This document shows, in pieces, positions 27,277-36,145 of a stretch of 64,000 nucleotides of DNA. Positions within the stretch are counted from its first letter, which is position 1, and every line of letters starts with the position of its first letter. Below the pieces are notes generated by a model that was not told the origin of the DNA, did not search any database, and saw nothing but the letters and a program-made list of their open reading frames with translations. Source of the DNA: Anaerolineales bacterium (GTDB taxonomy: Bacteria; Chloroflexota; Anaerolineae; Anaerolineales; Villigracilaceae); assembly GCA_020851785.1 (NCBI GenBank), contig JADZCC010000028.1, positions 1 through 64,000 on the forward strand. Reading direction: 5' to 3'. The translations under genes and the position numbers were made by a program.

Positions 27277-28449
27277 ATGAACAAGAAAACTGTCAAAGAT
27301 GTAGACCTCAAGCATAAGCGCGTATTGATGCGCGTGGATTTCAACGTCCCCATGGCGGACGGAAAAGTCACCGACGATAAGCGCATTCGCGCCGCTCTGC
27401 CGACCATTCAATACATTCTCGATCAGGACGCTTCGCTCGTTTTGATGAGTCATTTGGGGCGGCCAAAATCCGCTTCAGATTCGGAATTTAGCCTGCACGC
27501 CGCTTCGGAGACATTGTCTGCGCTGTTGGGAAAACCTGTGCAAATGGCGCCCGATTGCGTCGGCCCGGAAGTTGAGAAAATGTCCAAGGCGCTCAAGCCT
27601 GGCGAAATTCTCATGCTGGAAAACACGCGCTTTCACGCGGGCGAAGAAAAGAACGATTTGGAATTGGCCAAACAAATGGCCGCGCTCGGCGATATTTACG
27701 TCAACGATGCGTTTGGTTCTGCGCATCGCGCCCACGCTTCTACGACGGGCGTGGCTAAATTTCTGCCGGCCGTTTCCGGCTTTTTGATGGAGCAGGAGTT
27801 GGAATATTTGGGCCGCGCCATTGCCAACCCCGAACATCCCTATATCGCCATCCTCGGCGGCGCAAAAATCAGCGACAAGATTTTGGTCGTTGAAACCCTG
27901 CTTTCCAAATGCGATCAATTGATTGTGGGCGGCGGCATGGCCAACACGTTTCTTGCGGCGCAAGGCTTGAACATGCAGGATAGTTTGGTGGAAGAAGCTT
28001 CGCTGGAAACCGCCAAAGCCGTGCTGGCAAAATCTGGAAATAAGCTGATTCTGCCGGTGGATGCCGTCATCGCCGACAAATTTGACGCAGACGCCAACTC
28101 CCAAATTGTGGACGTGGATAAAATTCCGGCGGGCTGGCGCATGTTAGACGTGGGCCCAAAAACCATCTCAGCCTATAAAGCGGTTTTGCAAACCGCCAAA
28201 CTCGTCGTGTGGAACGGTCCGGTTGGCGTGTTTGAAATGCCCAAATTCGCCGAAGGGACTTTTGCCATTGCCCGGATGCTGGCCGAATCCAAAGCCACCA
28301 CTGTGATTGGCGGCGGCGATTCCGCCAGCGCCGTCAAGAAGGCTGGCGTGGCCAAACAAATGACGCATGTTTCCACGGGCGGCGGCGCTTCGCTGGAATT
28401 CCTTGAAGGCAAGGAACTGCCCGGCGTGGCCGCATTGTTGGATAAATAG
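27277..28449 (+). CDS. pgk: Phosphoglycerate kinase
   Basis: A 390-residue monomeric kinase of standard length. Signature stretches are [24 protein letters not shown], the [14 protein letters not shown] region, GGAKISDKI and the C-terminal nucleotide loop [15 protein letters not shown]...[13 protein letters not shown]. It makes ATP from 1,3-bisphosphoglycerate. It follows gap in the same direction and no separate promoter is obvious; the hairpin between them may set the ratio of the two messages. No clear ribosome site precedes the ATG, which follows an A-rich stretch. Confidence 0.97.
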   Translation: MNKKTVKDVDLKHKRVLMRVDFNVPMADGKVTDDKRIRAALPTIQYILDQDASLVLMSHLGRPKSASDSEFSLHAASETLSALLGKPVQMAPDCVGPEVEKMSKALKPGEILMLENTRFHAGEEKNDLELAKQMAALGDIYVNDAFGSAHRAHASTTGVAKFLPAVSGFLMEQELEYLGRAIANPEHPYIAILGGAKISDKILVVETLLSKCDQLIVGGGMANTFLAAQGLNMQDSLVEEASLETAKAVLAKSGNKLILPVDAVIADKFDADANSQIVDVDKIPAGWRMLDVGPKTISAYKAVLQTAKLVVWNGPVGVFEMPKFAEGTFAIARMLAESKATTVIGGGDSASAVKKAGVAKQMTHVSTGGGASLEFLEGKELPGVAALLDK

Positions 28450-28483
28450 AATTAGCCAGTTCGTTGGAATTCAAGATATCTGA

Positions 28484-29377
28484 ATGAGAAATAAATCCGC
28501 CCTAAAATACATAACTGCCTTGATCTTGTTTGGCTCAAATGGAATTGTGGCAAGTTATATTACATTAAGTAGCTATGAAATCGTTTTTACACGCACGTTA
28601 ATCGGCGCTTTATTTCTTGCGCTTCTCTTTGTCTTTTCCGGGCAAGAAAGGCGTTTTTGGAAAAATAAAACGCACTCGCTGTATTTGATTATTTCTGGCG
28701 TTGCAATGGGTGCGAGTTGGATGTTTTTGTTTGAAGCCTACAGGCAAATTGGCGTTAGCGTTGCGACGCTCGCTTATTATTGCGGACCTGTTATCGTCAT
28801 GATATTTTCTCAGATTGTCTTCAAAGAGAAAATTACCATTGCTAAAGGCGCTGGTTTTTTTGCCGTAATTTTAGGTATGTTTTTTTTAAATCAGCAAGCC
28901 TTTTTACAAGGCCAGCCGTCTCGGGGGTTAGGTTTTGGAATATTAGCGGCGATGATGTACGCCTTTATGGTGATTTTCAACAAAAAGGCTGTCAGCATAA
29001 CAGGCCTTGAGAATCCAACGTGGCAATTAATGGCAAGTTTTGTTACGGTTGCATTTTTTCTTGTTTTTCGACAAGCTTTTCCTATTCCCGTCGAATCAAA
29101 AAATCTAATGCTTATTTTGTTGTTGGGCGTGGTTAATACTGGTGTTGGTTGTTATTTTTACTTTTCTTCGATTGGCGATTTGCCAGTGCAAACAGTGGCT
29201 ATGCTTGGTTATTTAGAACCTCTTTCGGCTTTATTCTTTTCGGCGGCGCTTTTAGGAGAATCGCTCGATTTCTTGCAACTTATTGGAGCAGTTTTGATTT
29301 TAGGCGGCGCGGCGTTTGGTGAATGGTTTCATCGAAAACAGTCGTTGGAAATTTCCAAAGATAGTTTGGGCGTATAA
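28484..29377 (+). CDS. EamA/DMT family transporter
   Basis: A 297-residue integral membrane protein with about ten hydrophobic helices in two EamA halves, for example YITALILFGSNGIVASYITL at the start and MLGYLEPLSALFFSAALLGE in the second half. Family members export amino acids or small metabolites; no substrate can be named. Its DNA is visibly richer in A and T than the neighbouring genes, with many TTT and ATT codons, suggesting a different origin. It begins 34 bases after pgk. Confidence 0.88.
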   Translation: MRNKSALKYITALILFGSNGIVASYITLSSYEIVFTRTLIGALFLALLFVFSGQERRFWKNKTHSLYLIISGVAMGASWMFLFEAYRQIGVSVATLAYYCGPVIVMIFSQIVFKEKITIAKGAGFFAVILGMFFLNQQAFLQGQPSRGLGFGILAAMMYAFMVIFNKKAVSITGLENPTWQLMASFVTVAFFLVFRQAFPIPVESKNLMLILLLGVVNTGVGCYFYFSSIGDLPVQTVAMLGYLEPLSALFFSAALLGESLDFLQLIGAVLILGGAAFGEWFHRKQSLEISKDSLGV

Positions 29378-29558
29378 ATAGTCGCGGGCTAAGGAGCGAG
29401 TTGGGCGACCTGACTCTTCTTAGTCACTGCTACTCCGCCTCCCAAAATGACAGTTTTTAACACTCTCCTGTCTCGTTCTTAGCGTATAACTGAATCATCA
29501 CACCAGTAGGAAGTGAACGCAGTTCAACCTACATTTGAAAAAAACAGGAGCGCTGAAA

Positions 29559-30008
29559 ATGGACGAAGTAAATCTGCAATCGGAACAGACAGAACAGAAG
29601 AAGAACGGCAAAAATAAGGTCTTGATCATCGTTGGCGTGATTGTTGGATTGTGTTGTTGCCTGGCGGTAGGCGGCGTGGCGGCTTTGAATATCCTTGCCC
29701 CTGCGGTTAACGATACCTACCAGCAGATTCAAGATCAAATTGGCTATACCGGCCTGGCTGACGAGCAGTTGAAGGCTGACACGCTTAAGCTCATCGCCGA
29801 ACATGAAAATTCTCAAACAGGTTGCACCGACGTAGCCTTGCTAAGCGGACAGACTTTTTTACACCCAGGAATGGTTGAAGGGAATAGCTCCGCTTGGGCG
29901 GAGAACTGGCAAGTCATGGCCTGCGACGCATCGCATTTATATATGGTTACATTTATGCCGTCTCCCACCGGCGGCACGGATATTTCAATCTCGCGGATGG
30001 ACAACTAA
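29559..30008 (+). CDS. Hypothetical single-pass membrane protein
   Basis: A 149-residue protein from ATG 29559, preceded by AGGAG. An acidic and Lys-rich cytoplasmic tail is followed by one helix (VLIIVGVIVGLCCCLAVGG) and an outside domain of about 100 residues with two cysteines. The three consecutive cysteines at the membrane could be lipidated. No family recognised. A stem-loop follows the stop. Confidence 0.65.
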   Translation: MDEVNLQSEQTEQKKNGKNKVLIIVGVIVGLCCCLAVGGVAALNILAPAVNDTYQQIQDQIGYTGLADEQLKADTLKLIAEHENSQTGCTDVALLSGQTFLHPGMVEGNSSAWAENWQVMACDASHLYMVTFMPSPTGGTDISISRMDN

Positions 30009-30022
30009 CCAGAACGAAACTT

Positions 30023-30052
30023 AAAGACAGCGCCTTAACCGGCGCTGTCTTT
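30023..30052 (+). terminator. Stem-loop after the hypothetical membrane gene
   Basis: AAAGACAGCGCC (30023-30034) pairs perfectly with 30041-30052. The T run is short (TTT), so strength is uncertain. The loop TTAACC is complementary to GGTTAA just downstream (30054-30059). Confidence 0.65.
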
Positions 30053-30100
30053 GGGTTAATGGGTCGGAACACGGCGGTTTATTTCAATTCCCTGCTCGTT

Positions 30101-30129
30101 TTTGCGGAACGCGCGCTCTTGGTTATAAT
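30101..30129 (+). promoter_or_regulatory. Promoter of the receptor-like kinase-tpiA unit
   Basis: TTTGCG (30101-30106), 17-bp spacer, consensus TATAAT (30124-30129). A ~30-nt leader carries GGAGAG before ATG 30167. Confidence 0.7.
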
Positions 30130-30166
30130 AGACTTTATCTGACAAAAATTATGGAGAGCCTGAAAC

Positions 30167-31951
30167 ATGTCTTTTAATGTTGGCGAAAACATTGGACCCT
30201 ATCGTATCATTGAGCAATTGGGGCAGGGGGGGATGGCGACCGTCTATAAGGCCTATCACGCCGCGCTCGATCGCTATGTGGCGTTAAAGGTACTCCATCC
30301 GGCCTTTCATCAAGATCAGACCTTTACGGCGCGTTTTCAGCGCGAAGCGCGGGTGGTGGCCAAGCTCGAGCATCCGCACATCGTCCCAATTTATGATTAT
30401 TCGGAACACGAAGCCCGCCCGTATCTCGTAATGAAATTTATTGAGGGCGATACGCTCAAAGCCCGCTTTAGCTCGGGCCCGTTATCCGCCGCTGAAATTG
30501 AAAAAGTAGTCGATTCTGTCGGCTCGGCTTTGGCGTACGCCCATAAACAGGGGATTTTACATCGCGATGTGAAACCTTCAAACGTGTTGCTGGCTACGGA
30601 CGGAACGATCTATCTGGCAGATTTTGGGTTGGCGCGCATCGCCGAAGCGGGCGAGTCTACGCTCTCCTCCGATTCGATTATGGGCACGCCGCAATACATC
30701 TCCCCGGAACAGGCGATGGGCGCGAAAGATTTGGATTCCGGCACGGACATCTATTCCTTCGGGGTGATGTTATATGAAATGATCGTCGGGCAGGTGCCTT
30801 TTAGCGCGGATACGCCTTTTTCAATCATTCACGACCACATTTATACGCCCTTGCCTTTGCCTATGTCGGTGAATCCAAATGTGCCAGAACCCGTTCAGCG
30901 AGTGCTATTAAAGGCGCTGGCGAAACAAAGGGCGGATCGTTATGCAAGCGTGGATGAAATGTGCGCGGCATTTAAGAACGCCTGGCGCGAAGCTGGAGTC
31001 CCCATGCAGGGGAGTTCGCTTTCTGTGCATTCCAGCATGTTGAAAGACGCCAATGCCGGTAAGACGGTCGCTTCTCAGACGAAGGTCAATGCCGTTGAAA
31101 GCGGACCAGCTAAAAGTCCGGCAAAGAAGCGTTCGGTGTGGATGTGGGTCGCAGTGGGGTTGGCCATCCTGTTGTGTCTTGCGGCCGCGGTGGTTGTGCG
31201 TCGTCAGGTTTTGAATCGCAAGGATACGCCGACGGTTGCGCCTACTCCCGCGCTGGCGGCTACAACGACTGCTTTGCCGCCGCCTTCGCCGCCGGTTCAG
31301 CAAACGCCGATCAATCCGAACGATAACAAATCCCCTGAGGTGACTGCCGCGATTGAAGCGGTGAATAAAGACCCGGGCAATCCAGACGCGCATTTGAATT
31401 TGTCGCTGGCGTACTGGGCTTCGGGAAATCGGCGCCAGGCGGCTGAGGAATTGGCGCAGGCCGCCAACCTGGCCGGGCCCAACAACGTTGAGTTTTTTAC
31501 GCGGGCGGCGGAGGCATATAAAAAAGGGGAAGCCTGGGTTCCCACTGCGGCAATGTATGTGCGCTTGATGTTTGCCTATAACGGCAAAGACGCGCCCCCG
31601 GAAGTTGAGGAGGGATTCCGCGAATCGGTTTACAAAGCCGCCGAACAGAAAGATATGCCGTTGTTTGTGTTCTTCGAGCGCGTGGACAGCGCCAACCTGC
31701 CGATGGGCTATATCGTCCGTGGGCGCTTTGCCCTGTTCAATGGGGAGATGAAACTGGCTCAAGAGCAACTGGAGAACGCCAAAAAAGCCAAGCCCGATAT
31801 GTATGAAGTTTTTCTTTTGCAGGCGGAAATTGATTTAAAATCAAATCATGTTGAAAGCGCAAAGACGGCGCTCCTTTCGCTCTCTTCCGATTTGGGAGCG
31901 CCGGAATGGATTCGCGTCTTTGCAAACCAACTGCTTTCAACGATTAAATAG
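30167..31951 (+). CDS. Receptor-like Ser/Thr protein kinase with outside TPR region
   Basis: A 594-residue protein. Residues ~10-270 are a PknB-type kinase: LGQGGMATVYKAYH, the invariant Lys in VALKVL, LHRDVKPSN, ADFGLARI and GTPQYISPEQAMG. One membrane helix spans ~324-346 (WMWVAVGLAILLCLAAAVVV). A Pro/Thr-rich linker leads to ~200 outside residues with TPR-like helices (PDAHLNLSLAYWASGNRRQA). It begins 6 bases before tpiA's start context, so the kinase and tpiA are co-transcribed. The outside signal is unknown. Confidence 0.93.
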   Translation: MSFNVGENIGPYRIIEQLGQGGMATVYKAYHAALDRYVALKVLHPAFHQDQTFTARFQREARVVAKLEHPHIVPIYDYSEHEARPYLVMKFIEGDTLKARFSSGPLSAAEIEKVVDSVGSALAYAHKQGILHRDVKPSNVLLATDGTIYLADFGLARIAEAGESTLSSDSIMGTPQYISPEQAMGAKDLDSGTDIYSFGVMLYEMIVGQVPFSADTPFSIIHDHIYTPLPLPMSVNPNVPEPVQRVLLKALAKQRADRYASVDEMCAAFKNAWREAGVPMQGSSLSVHSSMLKDANAGKTVASQTKVNAVESGPAKSPAKKRSVWMWVAVGLAILLCLAAAVVVRRQVLNRKDTPTVAPTPALAATTTALPPPSPPVQQTPINPNDNKSPEVTAAIEAVNKDPGNPDAHLNLSLAYWASGNRRQAAEELAQAANLAGPNNVEFFTRAAEAYKKGEAWVPTAAMYVRLMFAYNGKDAPPEVEEGFRESVYKAAEQKDMPLFVFFERVDSANLPMGYIVRGRFALFNGEMKLAQEQLENAKKAKPDMYEVFLLQAEIDLKSNHVESAKTALLSLSSDLGAPEWIRVFANQLLSTIK

Positions 31952-31957
31952 GAAACC

Positions 31958-32710
31958 ATGCGAAAACCCTTTGTAGCCGGAAATTGGAAGATGAATAAAA
32001 CCAGCGCGGAAGCCCGCGAACTGGTTGAAAAGATGATCGCGCAATTGCAGGACGCGGCCGCTGTTGAAACGGTGTTTTGCCCGCCGTTTATGGCGGTGGC
32101 GACCGTCCGCGAGGCGCTCAAGCATACGGCGTTTGGCCTTGGCGCGCAAAATATGCACTGGGAAGAACAAGGCGCGTTTACAGGCGAAGTGGCTCCCAAA
32201 ATGGTGAAGGAGTTCTGCGAGTACGTGATTTTGGGTCACTCCGAGCGCCGCGCTTATTTTGGGGAAACCAACGAGACTGTGAATAAGAAACTGCAGGCGG
32301 CCCAAAAAAATAATTTGATTTCGATTGTCTGTGTGGGTGAGACGCTGGCGGAATACGAGTCGGGGCGCACGCGGGAGGTGGTTTCCACGCAAACCAGCCT
32401 GGGGCTTCGGGACGTCGCTCCCGAATATGCCCGAAGCATTATCGTGGCGTACGAGCCGGTTTGGGCCATTGGAACCGGCAAAGCCTCCACGGGCCCGGCG
32501 GCCAACGCGGTGATTAAGGATTTTATCCGCCCGGCCATTGCAGAGCTATACGGCGCTGAGACGGCTCAGGCGGTGCGGGTTTTATATGGCGGCTCTGTCA
32601 CGGCCGCAAACGCGCAGGAGTTTTTTACTCAACCAGACATTGACGGGGCCTTGGTGGGCGGCGCCAGTTTAAAAGTGGATGAGTTCGTTTCAATTGTTAA
32701 ATCATTTTAG
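31958..32710 (+). CDS. tpiA: Triosephosphate isomerase
   Basis: A 250-residue TIM barrel. It has the substrate lysine in AGNWKMNKT, the electrophilic His in ILGHSERR, the catalytic Glu in AYEPVWAIGTGK (flexible loop after it), and the phosphate-binding YGGSV and GALVGGASL. It interconverts dihydroxyacetone phosphate and glyceraldehyde 3-phosphate. It follows the receptor-like kinase by 6 bases and precedes a membrane metallopeptidase by 12. Confidence 0.97.
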   Translation: MRKPFVAGNWKMNKTSAEARELVEKMIAQLQDAAAVETVFCPPFMAVATVREALKHTAFGLGAQNMHWEEQGAFTGEVAPKMVKEFCEYVILGHSERRAYFGETNETVNKKLQAAQKNNLISIVCVGETLAEYESGRTREVVSTQTSLGLRDVAPEYARSIIVAYEPVWAIGTGKASTGPAANAVIKDFIRPAIAELYGAETAQAVRVLYGGSVTAANAQEFFTQPDIDGALVGGASLKVDEFVSIVKSF

Positions 32711-32722
32711 TTAACCTGTGTA

Positions 32723-33475
32723 GTGTCTTTCTCCGGTTTCTTCTGGTTCATTCTAATGCTCTTGCCGCTGGTCGCTCTCCAGCGGCTTTTGCATCGCGAA
32801 ATGCAGGCCGTCTTTTTGCTGATTACGCGCCACCCGCAGGTTTCCATCTTTTTATTTTCAATTTTATTTTTTCCGGGCGTTTTGCTTCACGAGCTAAGCC
32901 ATTACCTGATGGCAAAGTTAGTAGGGGTGCGCACGCAGGGATTCTCCATCATCCCGCACATCTTGCCAGACGGCAGACTCCAAATGGGGTACGTGGAAAC
33001 TGAAGCGACGGACCTGGTGCGCGATTCTTTGATTGGTCTGGCCCCGCTGATTGCTGGTTCTTTGTCGGTGGCCTACACTGGAATTGATCTCCTACACTTA
33101 AATAAACTTTGGGAAATTTGGCAGAGCGGGCAGGTGGCTTTGTTTTTTCAGGGATTGCTCGCCCTTCCAGAAATAAAGGATTTTTACATCCAGTTCTATC
33201 TTACGTTTGCAATTTCCAGCACGATGATGCCTTCGGATTCAGACCGGCACTCATGGATTCCGCTGGGGTTGTGGAGCGCGGCTTTGCTGGCTTTGGCGAT
33301 CTTCGCCGGAGCGGGTACATGGATGCTGACGCACGTCGCTCCGGCGTTGAATAACTTTCTGGCTTCGGTCTCAATCTTGTTTGGCTTGAGCAACGCCGTG
33401 CATATCAGCCTGTTGATTCCGTTTTTTCTGCTTCGCCGCTTGTTGGTATATGTGATGAAGGTGGATGTGGCGTGA
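32723..33475 (+). CDS. M50-like membrane metallopeptidase
   Basis: A 250-residue membrane protein with about five helices. The zinc motif is LLHELSHYLM (His56, Glu57, His60), and a likely third-ligand segment is STMMPSDSDRHSW in the second half, as in site-2-protease relatives. The start is a GTG 12 bases after the tpiA stop; no upstream ATG fits. Cleaves an unknown membrane substrate if active. Its stop codon lies inside a 14-bp palindrome shared with glmS. Confidence 0.75.
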   Translation: MSFSGFFWFILMLLPLVALQRLLHREMQAVFLLITRHPQVSIFLFSILFFPGVLLHELSHYLMAKLVGVRTQGFSIIPHILPDGRLQMGYVETEATDLVRDSLIGLAPLIAGSLSVAYTGIDLLHLNKLWEIWQSGQVALFFQGLLALPEIKDFYIQFYLTFAISSTMMPSDSDRHSWIPLGLWSAALLALAIFAGAGTWMLTHVAPALNNFLASVSILFGLSNAVHISLLIPFFLLRRLLVYVMKVDVA

Positions 33476-33485
33476 AGCGCTTCAC
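33472..33485. repeat. Palindrome containing two convergent stop codons
   Basis: GTGAAGCGCTTCAC is a perfect 14-bp palindrome. It contains the TGA of the membrane peptidase and the TGA of glmS on the opposite strand. Confidence 0.5.
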
Positions 33486-35323
33486 TCCACCGTGACCGAC
33501 TTGGCTAAATTACGCGGCTGGTCCACATCCAGCCCGCGGATGGCGGCGATGTGATAAGCGAGCATTTGCAAAGGAAGCACGGTAATGATGGGGGAGAGAA
33601 GCCAGGGGGTTTTGGGAATCCAGAGGACGTGATCGGCCATGCCCGCCACAAGTTCGTCGCCTTCGGTGGCCACGGCAATCACCCGGCCGCCGCGCGCTTT
33701 CGCCTGCTGAATTTGCGAGATCATCTTCTCGTGCCAGGGGTCTTGCGGCGCCAGACAAATCACCGGCATTTCTTCGTCAATCAGGGCAATCGGCCCGTGC
33801 TTCATTTCTCCGGCGGGGTAGCCTTCCGCATGGATGTAGGAAATCTCTTTCAGCTTTAGCGCGCCTTCATAGGCAATCGGCATGTTAATGCCGCGCCCCA
33901 AATACAGACATCCAGCGATGTCTTTTAGTTCATAGGCGACTTTTTCAATTTGAGATTCTGCGTCTAGCGCGCGCCCGGCCAAATCGGGGATGAGGCGTAA
34001 ATCGGCCACCAGCGCTTTGCGAGTCGTTTCATCTAACGTGCCGCGTAAATCTGCCAGCAAAATCGCCAGCATGTACTGATCTACCAAAGGCGCAGTAAAG
34101 GCCTTGGTGGAAGCCACGCCAATTTCCGGCCCGGTTTGCATCGAGATCGTCCCATCTGAAACGCGCATGGCTTGCGAACCAATCGCGTTGACGATGCTCC
34201 AAATCACTGCGCCTTTTTTGCGGCCTTCTTCCATGGCGGCCAGCGTATCCGCAGTTTCGCCAGATTGTGAAATGGCGAGGACGACGGTGTTTTCGTCCAC
34301 GATTGGGTCGCTATACCGAAACTCAGAAGCGATGACCACTTCGACGGGGATGCGCGCAATTTTTTCGATGAGATATTTCCCAACCATCCCGGCGTAGGCG
34401 GCCGTTCCGCAGGCGGTGATATAAATCCTTTGAATGCGCTTGGCGAGTTCGGGGGTGAGTTTTAGCTCGGGCAAACGAATGCGCCCGGTTTGAAAGTCTA
34501 CGCGCCCGGCCAGCGTGTCGGTGAGCGCGCGCACTTGTTCGTGAATTTCTTTTTGCATGAAGTGACGGTATTCGCCTTTTTCGGCGGAGACGGCGTCGTA
34601 GGCGATGTTGTGAATTTCAGGTTGAATTTCCTGCCCGTCCAGCGTGGTGACTATTACGCGGTCTTTGGTAATCACGGCCATCTGGCGCGACTCCAAAAAA
34701 ATTACTTTGCGGGTGTGTTCCAAAATTGCGGGAATGTCGGAGGCGATGAAGTTCTCGCCTTCGCCCAGCCCAATCACCACGCCGCCTGCATTTCCAATTC
34801 TGGCGGTGATGATTTTGTCCGGCTCTTCGGTGGAGATGAACACCACCACGTTTGCGCCTTGAATTTGTTCAAAAGTTTGGCGCGCGGCTTCTTCAAAACC
34901 AATTCCGCGAGCCTTCAGCCGCTCTGCCAGATGCACGATCGTTTCGGTGTCCGTTTCCGAATTGAAGGACACACCCTCACGGTCCAGTTCCGCTTTGAGA
35001 TCCAAAAAATTTTCAACGATGCCGTTGTGCACTACGACCATTTTCCCGGAATGGCCAAGATGCGGATGCGCGTTTTTAGCGGATGGCGCGCCGTGCGTAG
35101 CCCAGCGCGTATGACCAATACCGGGCGCGCCGTCAATCGGCGATTTGCCGATCAAGTCTACCAATTGCGATAACTTGCCCGCTTCTCTCCTCACTTCAAT
35201 TTGGTCGCCATGAATGACAGCCACGCCAGCCGAATCATAGCCGCGATACTCAAGCTTTTTCAGCCCATTCAAAATGATCGGCGTCGCGTTGCGCGCGCCA
35301 ATATATCCGACGATTCCACACAT
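33482..35323 (-). CDS. glmS: Glutamine-fructose-6-phosphate aminotransferase (isomerising)
   Basis: A 613-residue enzyme of normal length. After Met removal Cys1 (MCGIVGYIG) is the glutaminase nucleophile; HTRWATHG and NGIVEN complete the N-terminal amidase. Two SIS domains bind fructose 6-phosphate (ISQSGETADTLAA, TGPEIGVASTKAFTA), and the C-terminus ends NLAKSVTVE. It makes glucosamine 6-phosphate, the entry to UDP-GlcNAc and wall synthesis. GGAGGA precedes the ATG. The 5' leader carries a glmS ribozyme, so its product should trigger mRNA self-cleavage. Confidence 0.98.
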   Translation of the reverse strand: MCGIVGYIGARNATPIILNGLKKLEYRGYDSAGVAVIHGDQIEVRREAGKLSQLVDLIGKSPIDGAPGIGHTRWATHGAPSAKNAHPHLGHSGKMVVVHNGIVENFLDLKAELDREGVSFNSETDTETIVHLAERLKARGIGFEEAARQTFEQIQGANVVVFISTEEPDKIITARIGNAGGVVIGLGEGENFIASDIPAILEHTRKVIFLESRQMAVITKDRVIVTTLDGQEIQPEIHNIAYDAVSAEKGEYRHFMQKEIHEQVRALTDTLAGRVDFQTGRIRLPELKLTPELAKRIQRIYITACGTAAYAGMVGKYLIEKIARIPVEVVIASEFRYSDPIVDENTVVLAISQSGETADTLAAMEEGRKKGAVIWSIVNAIGSQAMRVSDGTISMQTGPEIGVASTKAFTAPLVDQYMLAILLADLRGTLDETTRKALVADLRLIPDLAGRALDAESQIEKVAYELKDIAGCLYLGRGINMPIAYEGALKLKEISYIHAEGYPAGEMKHGPIALIDEEMPVICLAPQDPWHEKMISQIQQAKARGGRVIAVATEGDELVAGMADHVLWIPKTPWLLSPIITVLPLQMLAYHIAAIRGLDVDQPRNLAKSVTVE

Positions 35324-35384
35324 AGGGGTTCCTCCGAATTAAAAAAATATAGGTAAGGACGGCGTCCTTTTTTGGTTGGCCATG

Positions 35385-35591
35385 CTCCAGGTTTTGTCTG
35401 TGCGATCGCTCGCAGGCGTTTTCCCGTGGAGTTCTCTTTTGGAGGGAAAGAATGACGGGTGTGGCGCACCCGAAGGGCTTCCGCTGATCTCTCGATTTTC
35501 ATTCGCCTAAACGTACCTGGCAAACTTAACTTCACTTTGAAATGAAGAACCCTTATCCTCGTCAACTTGGCTGGGCCAAGTCCATGCGCTG
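35385..35591 (-). ncRNA. glmS ribozyme/riboswitch, enlarged variant
   Basis: Read on the minus strand in the glmS leader. The cleavage context A|GCGC is at 35590/35589, followed by hairpin ACTTGGC/GCCAAGT (35581-35575 with 35571-35565) and the invariant TTGACGAGG (35565-35557). AAGGG (35554-35550) pairs with CCCTT (35477-35473), flanking ATCGAGAGATCAGCGG (35496-35481), the counterpart of the conserved AUCGA...CGGCGG core. Then come stem CGGGTG/CACCCG, an outer stem CTCCA/TGGAG (35431-35427 with 35389-35385), and inner stem TGCGA/TCGCA capped by GCGA, matching P4 and the GNRA-capped P4.1 of known glmS ribozymes. About 50 nt carrying two extra hairpins are inserted at 35547-35498. Position before glmS is decisive support. 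Confidence 0.9.
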
Positions 35592-35643
35592 TCTTTCCCG
35601 GTTAAATTTTTGGTTTTGTCTCCTTGTTGGGTATGATTTTGGG

Positions 35644-35649
35644 ATTATA
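35644..35649 (-). promoter_or_regulatory. -10 element upstream of the glmS ribozyme
   Basis: TATAAT on the minus strand; a start near 35637 would give a ~47-nt lead-in to the ribozyme cleavage site and a ~315-nt leader to glmS. No convincing -35. Bases 35650-35834 beyond it hold no recognisable gene. Confidence 0.5.
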
Positions 35650-35834
35650 CCGTACTTTATTCCAACGCTTGGTAAACCCACGTAGGAAGATGGTTAACTT
35701 AAATTTCCAGTTAGTTTTGTTAGAGGGTGACTGGAATAATCTCGGAATTCAGACGCTCATGCTGGGTCACATTGCGAAATCTTGTATCACCGCGGGGCGG
35801 ACGGGATTAAACAAAAAACGCCAGCTTTTTTCAA

Positions 35835-36122
35835 TCAGAAATTAATTTTGAGATTGATTTTGACCAGATCGTCTTTTTCAAGTCCTTCCTTTTCACGAAC
35901 CGCCGCTTTGAGCGGGACAAGATATAAACCGTCTTTGGGAAATAGCGAAGTTGTAAATTCAGTTTTGCCGATTTTCACAGTGACAGGAATTACGCCCCAG
36001 CCATACGTTGCCAAGGCGGAAACGGACTTTATTTCCCAGCTTGGTTTTTCAGGGATGGGAACGAAGAAAAAAGGGGCGGGGCCTTTCCAGAAAATGATCC
36101 TGCCCGAAAATTGGATGTCCAT
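35835..36122 (-). CDS. DUF1905 domain protein
   Basis: A 95-residue single-domain protein. The pattern FSGRIIFWKGPAPFFFVPIP, then GWGVIPVTVKIGKTEFTTSL and a basic LPLKAAVREKEGLEKDD segment, fits DUF1905, a small beta-barrel fold of unknown function. It lacks the YdeI-type C-terminal extension often fused to it. TATACT (36134-36129) stands 6 bases before the ATG, so it probably has its own leaderless mRNA starting just after the DinB-like gene. Confidence 0.78.
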   Translation of the reverse strand: MDIQFSGRIIFWKGPAPFFFVPIPEKPSWEIKSVSALATYGWGVIPVTVKIGKTEFTTSLFPKDGLYLVPLKAAVREKEGLEKDDLVKINLKINF

Positions 36123-36145
36123 TAAGCGAGTATATCAAACTTAAA

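Noticed and set aside
30035..30059. Pseudoknot between the loop TTAACC and GGTTAA after the stem
   Set aside because: Only one base separates stem and downstream strand, too short to cross a 12-bp stem; treated as a terminator-like hairpin.
34490..35173. 227-codon plus-strand frame opposite glmS
   Set aside because: Antisense shadow of the amidase domain with no motif or ribosome site.
35269..35565. 98-codon minus-strand frame over the glmS leader
   Set aside because: It overlaps the ribozyme and the start of glmS, is rich in basic residues and matches no family; the RNA structure explains the sequence.
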